A stretch of 20,866 nucleotides of DNA, from NCBI GenBank assembly GCA_041913505.1, contig JAYSFC010000060.1, positions 1 to 20,866 of the forward strand. Direction: 5' to 3'. Each line of letters opens with the position of its first letter. The first letter of the stretch is position 1. The position numbers were made by a program, and so were the translations under genes. Below, one piece after another: positions 7,477 to 15,193 of the stretch. The notes under the pieces were generated by a model. The model did not search any database. It was not told where the DNA came from and saw only the letters and a list, made by a program, of their open reading frames with translations. Source of the DNA: JAYSFC01 sp041913505. GTDB lineage: Bacteria > Pseudomonadota > Gammaproteobacteria > Burkholderiales > Burkholderiaceae_C.

Positions 7477-8493
7477 GTGATTCTTGTAACCGGTGGTGCC
7501 GGCTTCATTGGCTCCCATACCTGCGTGGCGCTGGCAGAGGCCGGCATCCCTTTCCTCGTGCTCGACAACTTCAGCAACAGCCGCCGCAGCGTGCTGGACC
7601 GGCTGGAGCAACTGCTGGGCGCGCCTGTCGCGCACGTGGAAGGGGACGTGCGCGACGCGGCCCTGCTGGCGCGCGTGTTCGCGGCCCATCCCATCGAGGG
7701 CGTGGTCCATTTCGCGGCGTTCAAGGCCGTGGGCGAATCGGTGCGCGAGCCCTTGCGCTACTACGACAACAATGTCGCCGGCACCGTGACCCTGCTGCGG
7801 GCCATGCAGGCGGCCGGCGTGCGCACGCTTGTGTTCTCGTCGTCCGCCACGGTCTATGGCGAGCCCGCCTCGCTGCCGATTCGTGAGGATTTCCCGCTCT
7901 CGGCCACCAACCCCTACGGCTGGAGCAAGCTCATGATGGAGCAGGTGCTGGCTGATGTGGACCATGCGGAGCCCGGACTGTGGCGCATGGCCCGGCTGCG
8001 CTATTTCAACCCCGTGGGGGCACACGAAAGCGGCCTCATCGGCGAAGACCCGCAGGACGTGCCCAATAACCTGCTGCCTTACGTGGCCCAGGTGGCCGCG
8101 GGGCGGCGCGAGGTACTGAGCATCTATGGCGACGATTACCCCACGCCCGACGGCACCGGTGTGCGCGATTACATCCACGTGTGCGATCTGGCCGAGGGCC
8201 ACGTTGCCGCGCTGCGCTACCTGCGCGCGCACCCGGGCCTGCTGACGGTGAACCTGGGCACGGGCCGGCCGGTGTCGGTGCTTGAGATGGTGCGCGGGTT
8301 CGAGCGGGCGAGCGGGCGCTCCGTGCCCTACCGCATCGTGCCACGCCGGCCGGGCGACGTGGCGCAGTGCTGGGCCGACCCAGCGCTCGCCGAGCGCCTG
8401 CTGGGCTGGCGTGCTCGGCGCGGCCTGGAGTCCATGTGCGCCGATGCCTGGCGCTGGCAGAACGGCGTCGCCCGCACCTTGCAGGAATCCTGA
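7477..8493 (+). CDS. galE: UDP-glucose 4-epimerase GalE
   Basis: GalE is a cytoplasmic NAD-dependent short-chain dehydrogenase/reductase that interconverts UDP-glucose and UDP-galactose, sometimes also the N-acetyl forms. The 338 residues match the E. coli enzyme in length. Seen are the Rossmann motif TGGAGFIGSH (5-14), SSSATVYG (121-128), the catalytic pair Tyr147 and Lys151 in YGWSK, RYFNPVGA, and the C-terminal NLGTG and RRPGDV. The frame is open further upstream, but GTG at 7477 puts the first residue directly before the first strand (ILVTGG) and has GAGGAG 9 bases upstream. An ATG at 7469 reads only three codons before TGA. It is divergent from the polysaccharide operon, so it may supply its sugar nucleotide; that link is inferred. 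Confidence 0.96.
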   Translation: MILVTGGAGFIGSHTCVALAEAGIPFLVLDNFSNSRRSVLDRLEQLLGAPVAHVEGDVRDAALLARVFAAHPIEGVVHFAAFKAVGESVREPLRYYDNNVAGTVTLLRAMQAAGVRTLVFSSSATVYGEPASLPIREDFPLSATNPYGWSKLMMEQVLADVDHAEPGLWRMARLRYFNPVGAHESGLIGEDPQDVPNNLLPYVAQVAAGRREVLSIYGDDYPTPDGTGVRDYIHVCDLAEGHVAALRYLRAHPGLLTVNLGTGRPVSVLEMVRGFERASGRSVPYRIVPRRPGDVAQCWADPALAERLLGWRARRGLESMCADAWRWQNGVARTLQES

Positions 8494-8563
8494 ACACCGT
8501 GTGGGGCCGGGCGTGGTATCTTGCACGCCTCGGCCGCCCGCGCGCGGCGTACTTGCCTTTCCC

Positions 8564-9343
8564 ATGCTTGCCAAACGCATCATTCCCTGCCTGGACGTGA
8601 CCGGCGGCCGCGTCGTCAAGGGCGTCAACTTCGTCGAGCTGCGCGACGCGGGTGACCCCGTCGAGATCGCAGCCCGCTACAACGCCCAGGGGGCGGACGA
8701 ACTGACTTTCCTCGACATCACGGCCACGAGCGATGGCCGCGACCTGATCCTGCCCATCATCGAGGCCGTGGCCTCGCAGGTATTCATTCCGCTCACCGTG
8801 GGCGGGGGCGTGCGCACTGTCGAGGACGTGCGCCGCCTGCTCAACGCGGGGGCCGACAAGACCAGCTTCAACTCCGCCGCCATTGCCAACCCCGACGTGA
8901 TCAACGCGGCTTCCGGCAAATATGGCGCGCAGTGCATCGTCGTGGCCATCGATGCCAAGCGCCGCCAGGGCGATGACGTGGCGGCGCGCGGCGAGGGCTG
9001 GGATGTCTACAGCCACGGCGGGCGCAAGAACACGGGGCTCGACGCCGTGCAGTGGGCCGCCGAGATGGCGCGCCGTGGCGCGGGCGAGATCCTGCTCACG
9101 AGCATGGACCGCGATGGCACCAAGGCCGGCTTCGACCTCGCGCTCACGCGCGCCGTGAGCGACGCCGTGAGCGTGCCCGTGATCGCCTCGGGCGGGGTGG
9201 GCAACCTCGACCACCTGGCCGATGGTGTGCAGCAGGGCGGGGCCGACGCCGTGCTCGCTGCGAGCATCTTCCACTACGGCGAATACACCGTGGCCCAGGC
9301 CAAGCAGCGCATGGCCGAGCGCGGTATCCCGGTGCGGCTCTGA
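8564..9343 (+). CDS. hisF: HisF, cyclase subunit of imidazole glycerol phosphate synthase
   Basis: HisF closes the imidazole ring using ammonia from HisH, giving imidazole glycerol phosphate and AICAR. The 259 residues have the normal length. CLDV carries catalytic Asp11, VVAID carries catalytic Asp130, and the phosphate loops TVGGGVR and IASGGVG plus AASIFHYGE are intact. The ATG at 8564 fits the conserved N-terminus LAKRIIPCLD; a longer open frame upstream is out of family. No Shine-Dalgarno sequence precedes it (CTTTCCC before the ATG). It lies 70 bases after galE, so it could be read from galE or from its own promoter; a TATCTT word at 8517 is a weak -10 candidate. It is separated from hisA by the inserted block. 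Confidence 0.96.
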   Translation: MLAKRIIPCLDVTGGRVVKGVNFVELRDAGDPVEIAARYNAQGADELTFLDITATSDGRDLILPIIEAVASQVFIPLTVGGGVRTVEDVRRLLNAGADKTSFNSAAIANPDVINAASGKYGAQCIVVAIDAKRRQGDDVAARGEGWDVYSHGGRKNTGLDAVQWAAEMARRGAGEILLTSMDRDGTKAGFDLALTRAVSDAVSVPVIASGGVGNLDHLADGVQQGGADAVLAASIFHYGEYTVAQAKQRMAERGIPVRL

Positions 9344-9387
9344 ACCCTGTGCGCACGTGCGGTCTGCGGATCGCCGACAATGCACCC

Positions 9388-9777
9388 ATGAACTGGCTCG
9401 ATCAAGTGAAATGGGATGCGCAGGGCCTGGTGCCCGTGATCGCGCAGGAGCGGGGCACGGGCGATGTGCTCATGTTCGCCTGGATGAACCGCGAAGCGCT
9501 CGCCAAAACCGCCGAGCTCGGCCGTGCGGTGTACTTCAGCCGCTCGCGCGGCAAGCTCTGGTTCAAGGGCGAGGAGTCGGGCCACGTGCAGACCGTGCAC
9601 GAGATCCGCCTCGACTGCGACAACGACGTGGTGCTGCTCCAGGTCACCCAGACGGGGCACGAGCCCGGCATCGCCTGCCACACAGGGCGTCACAGCTGTT
9701 TCTTCAGCGTGCTGCGGGACGGGAGCTGGACGCCAGTCGATCCGGTCTTGAAAGACCCGGAATCCATCTACAAGTAA
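9388..9777 (+). CDS. hisI: HisI, phosphoribosyl-AMP cyclohydrolase
   Basis: HisI opens the adenine ring of phosphoribosyl-AMP, the third step of histidine synthesis. It has 129 residues and is the monofunctional form, with HisE encoded separately downstream. DCDND (76-80) supplies the magnesium-binding Asp residues and Cys77; Cys97 and Cys104 in ACHTGRHSCF complete the zinc site. The ATG at 9388 opens the conserved LDQVKWDAQGL start. There is no Shine-Dalgarno sequence; instead GACAAT (9376-9381) ends exactly 6 bases before the ATG, which would place a transcript start at the ATG (see findings). Confidence 0.96.
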   Translation: MNWLDQVKWDAQGLVPVIAQERGTGDVLMFAWMNREALAKTAELGRAVYFSRSRGKLWFKGEESGHVQTVHEIRLDCDNDVVLLQVTQTGHEPGIACHTGRHSCFFSVLRDGSWTPVDPVLKDPESIYK

Positions 9778-9790
9778 CCGATAGTCCACC

Positions 9791-10168
9791 ATGTCCAGCA
9801 ACGATTCCCTGGCGCGCTTGGCCGCCGTCATCGAAAGCCGCAAGCCCGCCCGCGGCGGCGACCCTGAGAAAAGCTACGTCGCGCGCCTGCTGCACAAGGG
9901 GCCTGACGCCTTTTTGAAGAAAATCGGCGAGGAGGCCACCGAGGTGGTCATGGCCGCCAAGGACGTGGACCACGGCGCTGACAAGGCCAAGCTCGTCTAC
10001 GAGGTGGCCGACCTGTGGTTTCATTCCATGATTGCGCTCGCGCACTACGGTCTCGCGCCGGCCGACGTGGTGGCCGAGCTCGAGCGCCGCGAGGGCACAA
10101 GCGGCATCGAGGAAAAGGCCCTGCGCAAGGCCGAACACCGTGCCACTGTGGAAGGAGGTCCCTCATGA
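9791..10168 (+). CDS. hisE: HisE, phosphoribosyl-ATP pyrophosphatase
   Basis: HisE removes pyrophosphate from phosphoribosyl-ATP, the second step of histidine synthesis. This 125-residue all-alpha protein of the MazG-like superfamily shows KKIGEEATE (43-51) and YEVADLWFH (70-78), whose Glu and Asp residues bind magnesium. It starts 13 bases after hisI. The stop overlaps the next start as ATGA (10165-10168), showing that the following DUF4870 gene is cotranscribed. No strong ribosome site precedes it. Confidence 0.95.
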   Translation: MSSNDSLARLAAVIESRKPARGGDPEKSYVARLLHKGPDAFLKKIGEEATEVVMAAKDVDHGADKAKLVYEVADLWFHSMIALAHYGLAPADVVAELERREGTSGIEEKALRKAEHRATVEGGPS

Positions 10169-10554
10169 GCGACATCATCGACGTGCAGCCTTCGGACCAG
10201 GAGAGGGCCGAGGGCCTCAAGGCCTGGGGCTGGGTGAGCTACCTGCTGCACCTCATCGTGGCCGTGGCGGCCGTGATTCCCGGCGCGCAGCCGAGTGCTG
10301 CGGTCCTCATCATCGCGCTCGTGCTCGACCTCGTGAAGAAGGGCGAGGCCGAGGGCACTTGGCAGGCCACGCACTTCGCCTGGCGCATCCGCACCGTGCT
10401 CTGGGCCGGCGTGCTCTACATCGTCACGGCGCCGCTGTGGCTGCTGTTCTTCATCCCTGGCTGGATCGCCTGGGGCCTGATCTCGATCTGGTTCCTCTAC
10501 CGCATCGTGCGCGGCATGGTGGCGATGAACCAGGACCATGCCGTCGATGCCTGA
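10165..10554 (+). CDS. DUF4870-type small membrane protein
   Basis: The 129-residue product has a short charged N-terminus, then three or four membrane helices (about 22-38, 44-57, 72-95, 97-114). The block THFAWRIRT (69-77) and the ending YRIVRGMVAMNQ match my memory of DUF4870, a family of small integral membrane proteins of unknown function often called Tic20-like. The start is well fixed: AAGGAGG (10152-10158) stands 6 bases before the ATG, which overlaps the hisE stop. It overlaps the patatin gene downstream. Histidine genes have no known need for it, so it seems to ride in the operon. Confidence 0.78.
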   Translation: MSDIIDVQPSDQERAEGLKAWGWVSYLLHLIVAVAAVIPGAQPSAAVLIIALVLDLVKKGEAEGTWQATHFAWRIRTVLWAGVLYIVTAPLWLLFFIPGWIAWGLISIWFLYRIVRGMVAMNQDHAVDA

Positions 10555-11584
10555 ACCCGCTGCGGCCGCGCAAAGGCCGCACCTGAACCTGGCCTTGCAG
10601 GGCGGCGGCTCACATGGTGCGTTCACCTGGGGCGTGCTCGACGCGCTGCTCGAGGACGGGCACTTCGCGTTCGATGGCATCAGCGGCACCAGCGCAGGCG
10701 CCATGAACGCCGTGGCCGTGGCCCACGGCTTCGCCCAGGCGGCCCTGCAGCACAAGGACCTGCGCGAAGCGCACGAGGCCGGCTGCACGCTGGCCCGCGA
10801 AACGCTCACGCGGCTGTGGGAGGGCGTGGGCACGCTCGGCAGCCTCCTGTGGGGTGTGCCGCTGCAGAACAACCCCCTGCTGGGCCTCATGGCGCAATGG
10901 CTCTCGCCTTACCAGACCAACCCGCTCGACATCAACCCGCTGCGCCGCCTGCTCGAGCGCGAGGTGGATTTCGATGCGCTGTGCCATGCGCGCGCCGCGC
11001 GTGGCCCCAAGGTGTTCGTGTGCGCCACCAATGTGCGCACGGGGCGCGGAGAGGTTTTTTCGGGGCCGCGCCTGTCGGCCGATGCGGTGATGGCCTCGGC
11101 GTGCCTGCCGTTGCTGTTCAAGGCCGTCCAGATCGAGGGCGAGCACTACTGGGACGGGGGCTTCTCCGGCAATCCGGCCCTGTACCCGCTCATCTACAAC
11201 ACCGAATGCGCGGACATCCTGCTCGTGCAGATCAACCCCATCGAGCACCACGACCTGCCCGACACGGCGCAGGAAATTATCGAGCGCATGAACGAGGTGA
11301 CCTTCAACGCGAGCCTGCTGTCGGAAATGCGCGCCATCGAGTTCGTGCGCCGGCTGCTGGCCGAAGGGCGGCTCGATCCGCAGCGCTACAAGAACGTGCG
11401 GCTGCACCGCATCGACGGCGGTGCGGTGCTGTCAGGATTCGGCGCCGCGAGCAAGACGCGCGCCGATCTCGCCTTCGTGCGCCAGCTGTTCGCGCTGGGC
11501 CGCACCGAGGGCGAGCACTGGCTGCGCAAGTACCGGCGCGATGTGGGCACGCGGCCGACCATCAACATCGCGGACAATGCCTGA
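10538..11584 (+). CDS. Patatin-like phospholipase
   Basis: This 348-residue protein carries the complete patatin catalytic set: oxyanion loop GGGSHG (22-27), nucleophile Ser52 in GTSAG, and Asp206 in DGG, forming a Ser-Asp dyad typical of bacterial patatin-like lipases. No signal peptide or membrane helix is visible, so it is probably cytoplasmic or peripheral and may act on phospholipids; the substrate is unknown. The start at 10538 lies inside the DUF4870 gene (17-base overlap); an in-frame ATG at 10547 is an alternative with better spacing to AGGA at 10532. The overlap implies coupling. Confidence 0.9.
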   Translation: MPSMPEPAAAAQRPHLNLALQGGGSHGAFTWGVLDALLEDGHFAFDGISGTSAGAMNAVAVAHGFAQAALQHKDLREAHEAGCTLARETLTRLWEGVGTLGSLLWGVPLQNNPLLGLMAQWLSPYQTNPLDINPLRRLLEREVDFDALCHARAARGPKVFVCATNVRTGRGEVFSGPRLSADAVMASACLPLLFKAVQIEGEHYWDGGFSGNPALYPLIYNTECADILLVQINPIEHHDLPDTAQEIIERMNEVTFNASLLSEMRAIEFVRRLLAEGRLDPQRYKNVRLHRIDGGAVLSGFGAASKTRADLAFVRQLFALGRTEGEHWLRKYRRDVGTRPTINIADNA

Positions 11585-11618
11585 GCCATTTTCCGTCCCC
11601 CGTCCCCCGACTTTTCCC

Positions 11619-11975
11619 ATGCACGATCCGAACTGCCTCTTCTGCAAGATCATCGCGGGCCAGATCCCGTCCCAAAAAGTCTACGAGGACGAGGACATCT
11701 TCGCGTTCCATGACATCCACCCCTGGGCGCCGGTGCACTTTCTCATGGTGCCCAAGAAGCACGTCGCTTCGATGGCCCAGGTGGGCGCCGAGCATGCCGG
11801 CGTGCTCGGCCGCATGATGACCCTGGCGCCCCAGCTTGCGCTGGAGCAGGGCTGCAATCCATACCCCCAGGGTGGTTTCCGCATCGTGGTAAATACGGGG
11901 GCTGAAGGTGGCCAGGAAATCCACCATCTGCACATCCATGTCATGGGTGGCCCGCGTCCCTGGCTGAAGGGGTGA
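11619..11975 (+). CDS. HIT-family (HinT-like) nucleotide hydrolase
   Basis: This 118-residue cytoplasmic protein starts CLFCKIIAG and has the histidine triad HLHIHV (103-108), as in HinT purine nucleoside phosphoramidases. Length is typical. The ATG at 11619 gives the usual family N-terminus. An in-frame ATG at 11577, overlapping the patatin stop, would add 14 Pro-rich residues and is less likely. The gene lies between the histidine block and tatA, an arrangement I recall as common in Burkholderiales. Confidence 0.92.
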   Translation: MHDPNCLFCKIIAGQIPSQKVYEDEDIFAFHDIHPWAPVHFLMVPKKHVASMAQVGAEHAGVLGRMMTLAPQLALEQGCNPYPQGGFRIVVNTGAEGGQEIHHLHIHVMGGPRPWLKG

Positions 11976-12024
11976 AGTTTCGCGCCGCCAGGGGCTGCGG
12001 CAGGGCGCTGTAGCCGCAAGGGAT

Positions 12025-12056
12025 ATGACAGCTTCGCCGTGCCCGGCGTCTACAAT
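12025..12056 (+). promoter_or_regulatory. Candidate sigma70 promoter of tatABC
   Basis: ATGACA (12025-12030, five of six -35 bases) and TACAAT (12051-12056, five of six -10 bases) stand before tatA. The spacer is 20 bases, longer than ideal, so the -10 is better supported than the -35. The predicted start near 12063 would give a leader of about 20 bases with GGAG at 12071-12074. Confidence 0.5.
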
Positions 12057-12081
12057 GGATTGATTCGTTAGGAGATTTCTC

Positions 12082-12327
12082 ATGGGCTCGTTTTCCATCT
12101 GGCACTGGCTGATCGTGCTGCTGATCGTCGTCATGGTGTTCGGCACCAAGAAGCTCAAGAACATCGGCTCCGACCTGGGCGGCGCCGTGAAGGGTTTCAA
12201 GGACGGCATGAAGGAAGGTAGCGCTCCCGAGGACGCCGCCAAGACCACCCCTCCCGCTGGCCAGGTTGCCAACCAGCAGAGCACCGACAAGACCACCATT
12301 GACGTGGAAGCCAAGCAAAAGAGCTGA
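12082..12327 (+). CDS. tatA: TatA, twin-arginine translocase pore subunit
   Basis: TatA oligomerises to form the passage for folded Tat substrates in the inner membrane. The 81 residues show the family plan: a short N-terminal membrane helix (about 6-20), the Phe-Gly hinge (20-21), the amphipathic helix KKLKNIGSDLGGAVKGFKDG and a polar unstructured tail. GGAG (12071-12074) is 7 bases before the ATG. It heads tatA-tatB-tatC, with tatB 15 bases downstream. Confidence 0.96.
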   Translation: MGSFSIWHWLIVLLIVVMVFGTKKLKNIGSDLGGAVKGFKDGMKEGSAPEDAAKTTPPAGQVANQQSTDKTTIDVEAKQKS

Positions 12328-12342
12328 TCGCCCGAGCCATTC

Positions 12343-12810
12343 ATGATCGACATTGGCCTGTCCAAGATGGCGCTGATCGGCGCCGTGGCGCTGATCGTCA
12401 TCGGCCCTGAAAAGCTGCCGCGCGTGGCCCGCACCGTGGGCACCCTGCTCGGCAAGGCGCAACGCTATGTGGCCGACGTGAAGGCCGAGGTCAACCGCTC
12501 CATGGAGCTCGACGAGCTCAAGAAGATGAAGGACCAGGTGGAAGGCGCGGCCCGCGAGGTCGAGCAATCCATCCAGACCCAGGCCAGCGCGTTCGAGAAG
12601 GAGTGGTCCGAGGCCACGGGCGCGGCCACGCCCTCTGGCGCGCCGTCCGACGAGACCGCGGTTGCCCCGGTCTACCAGCACCCTGGTAAGAACTGGCGCC
12701 TCAAGCGCGGCGCCACGCCGCAGTGGTACAAGGCGCGTTCCGGTATTCGAACCAAGGCCCTGTCGGGCGCGGCGCGTGTGGCGCGCTACCGGCCGCAGAA
12801 ATTCCATTGA
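12343..12810 (+). CDS. tatB: TatB, Tat receptor subunit
   Basis: TatB joins TatC in the receptor that recognises twin-arginine signals. The 155-residue protein has an N-terminal membrane helix (about 5-20), the Gly21-Pro22-Glu23 hinge typical of TatB, and a long charged amphipathic helix (about 25-85). After an Ala/Ser/Thr-rich linker comes a strongly basic tail (about 117-155, with NWRLKRGATPQWYKARSG). No Shine-Dalgarno sequence is clear. Followed by a GC-rich hairpin spacer, then tatC. Confidence 0.94.
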   Translation: MIDIGLSKMALIGAVALIVIGPEKLPRVARTVGTLLGKAQRYVADVKAEVNRSMELDELKKMKDQVEGAAREVEQSIQTQASAFEKEWSEATGAATPSGAPSDETAVAPVYQHPGKNWRLKRGATPQWYKARSGIRTKALSGAARVARYRPQKFH

Positions 12811-12816
12811 CGCCGC

Positions 12817-12860
12817 GCGCAGCCCCCGCGCGGCTGCGCCCAGTCCCGGGGCGCCGCCCC
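12817..12860 (+). repeat. Two GC-rich stem-loops in the tatB-tatC spacer
   Basis: The 66-base spacer holds a perfect 8-base inverted repeat GCGCAGCC (12817-12824) / GGCTGCGC (12832-12839) with a 7-base loop, and right after it GGGGC (12848-12852) / GCCCC (12856-12860) with a 3-base loop. Neither has a T run, so they should not terminate transcription within the operon. They could limit 3' decay or tune tatC relative to tatAB. Confidence 0.6.
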
Positions 12861-12876
12861 TGAAGCGACCCCTCCC

Positions 12877-13677
12877 ATGTCCGAAACCCCTTCCCAAGAA
12901 GACGAACTGGCCGGCACCGAGCAGCCCTTCGTGCAGCACCTCATGGAGCTGCGCGACCGCCTGCTCTACTGCATCTACGGCATTGCCCTGGCCGTGGTGG
13001 TGCTGGCGATCTGGCCGGGTCCGAACGGGCTCATCGATTTCATCGCGCGGCCCATCCGCGCCCACATGCCGCCCGACGCCAAGCTCATCGCCGTGGGGGT
13101 GTTCACGCCGTTTTTCGTGCCGCTCAAGGTGTTGATGCTCGTGGCCGTGCTCGCGGTGCTGCCCTGGCTCATGTACCAGGCCTGGGCCTTCGTGGCGCCA
13201 GGGCTCTACAGCCACGAGAAGAAATTCGCGCTGCCGCTCATCATCTTCGGCAGCCTGCTGGCCTACATGGGCATTGCGTTCGTGCAGTTCTTCGTGCTCG
13301 ACAAGATGTTCGCCTTCATCCAGGGCTTCACGCCCGCGAGCGTGGCGGCCACGCCCGACATCGCCTCGTACGTGGAGTCGATCCTGTCGCTGTACCTCGC
13401 GTTCGGCCTGGCCTTCCAGGTGCCCATCGTGGTGATGCTGCTCGTGCGCTTCGGCCTCGTCGAGATCGACAAGCTCAAGTCGTTCCGCGGCTACTTCATC
13501 GTGGTGGCGTTCATCGTCGCCGCCGTGGTCACGCCGCCCGATGTGATCTCGCAGCTCGCGCTGGCCATTCCGATGTGCATCCTCTACGAGGTCGGCATCA
13601 TCGGCGCGGGCTGGTTCCTCAAGGTGTCCAAGGCGCCTGAGGAACCCGGGGGGTCGGGCGAGTCGCCCCAGCCCTGA
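12877..13677 (+). CDS. tatC: TatC, Tat translocase core subunit
   Basis: TatC is the polytopic inner-membrane core that binds the twin-arginine motif. The 266 residues carry the N-terminal signature HLMELRDRL (21-29) and six hydrophobic helices, with the block FRGYFIVVAFIVAAVVTPPD and a short polar C-terminus. Length fits the family. It ends 26 bases before a strong bidirectional terminator that closes the tat operon. Confidence 0.97.
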   Translation: MSETPSQEDELAGTEQPFVQHLMELRDRLLYCIYGIALAVVVLAIWPGPNGLIDFIARPIRAHMPPDAKLIAVGVFTPFFVPLKVLMLVAVLAVLPWLMYQAWAFVAPGLYSHEKKFALPLIIFGSLLAYMGIAFVQFFVLDKMFAFIQGFTPASVAATPDIASYVESILSLYLAFGLAFQVPIVVMLLVRFGLVEIDKLKSFRGYFIVVAFIVAAVVTPPDVISQLALAIPMCILYEVGIIGAGWFLKVSKAPEEPGGSGESPQP

Positions 13678-13696
13678 TCGCTCTTCCTTCTGCCCT

Positions 13697-13745
13697 AAAA
13701 AAAGCAGCCTGCGCTCATCTACGGGGCGCAGGCTGCTTTGTTTTT
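13697..13745. terminator. Bidirectional intrinsic terminator between tatC and the DegS-like gene
   Basis: Perfect 11-base arms GCAGCCTGCGC (13704-13714) and GCGCAGGCTGC (13726-13736) with an 11-base loop, flanked by seven A (13697-13703) on one side and TTTGTTTTT (13737-13745) on the other. It can stop transcripts of both convergent genes. Confidence 0.93.
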
Positions 13746-13772
13746 GATAGCACCCTGCGGTGCCGTGTGTTT

Positions 13773-14924
<1,152 letters not shown>

Positions 14925-15193
14925 GAAATCCGTCGGTTGGGGCAGTGAATGCGCCATTGTGCGCCATGCCTTGGGGGAATAGCGGTGGGTGGCCTGCAAG
15001 AAATCAGGGTAAACCCTAGAATGTTTCCAGGACTCACATCCCTGCCTGCGTTCTCCCCTGCGGTCCCGCCCACCGGCCCGGCCGCCCATGACAAGCCCCC
15101 CACCCGGATTGCCTGCCGAACGAATGGCCCGCGGCACGCCACCGCTGCCGCCGCATGCTGCGGTCCTTTGCGCACGCCATCCCTGGAGCTTCC
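14925..15193. promoter_or_regulatory. Divergent spacer upstream of the MFS transporter
   Basis: This 269-base region separates the divergent protease and transporter genes. CTGCAA (14994-14999) and TAGAAT (15017-15022) with a 17-base spacer form a weak plus-strand promoter. A dyad AGGGT-AA-ACCCT (15006-15017) lies in that spacer and touches the -10, where an operator would sit. GGAG at 15185-15188 is the ribosome site of the transporter. I see no gene in it. Confidence 0.4.

Noticed and set aside
11996..12018. Hairpin TGCGGC/GCCGCA after the HIT gene as a terminator
   Set aside because: Only six base pairs, a long loop and no T run, so it does not qualify as an intrinsic terminator.
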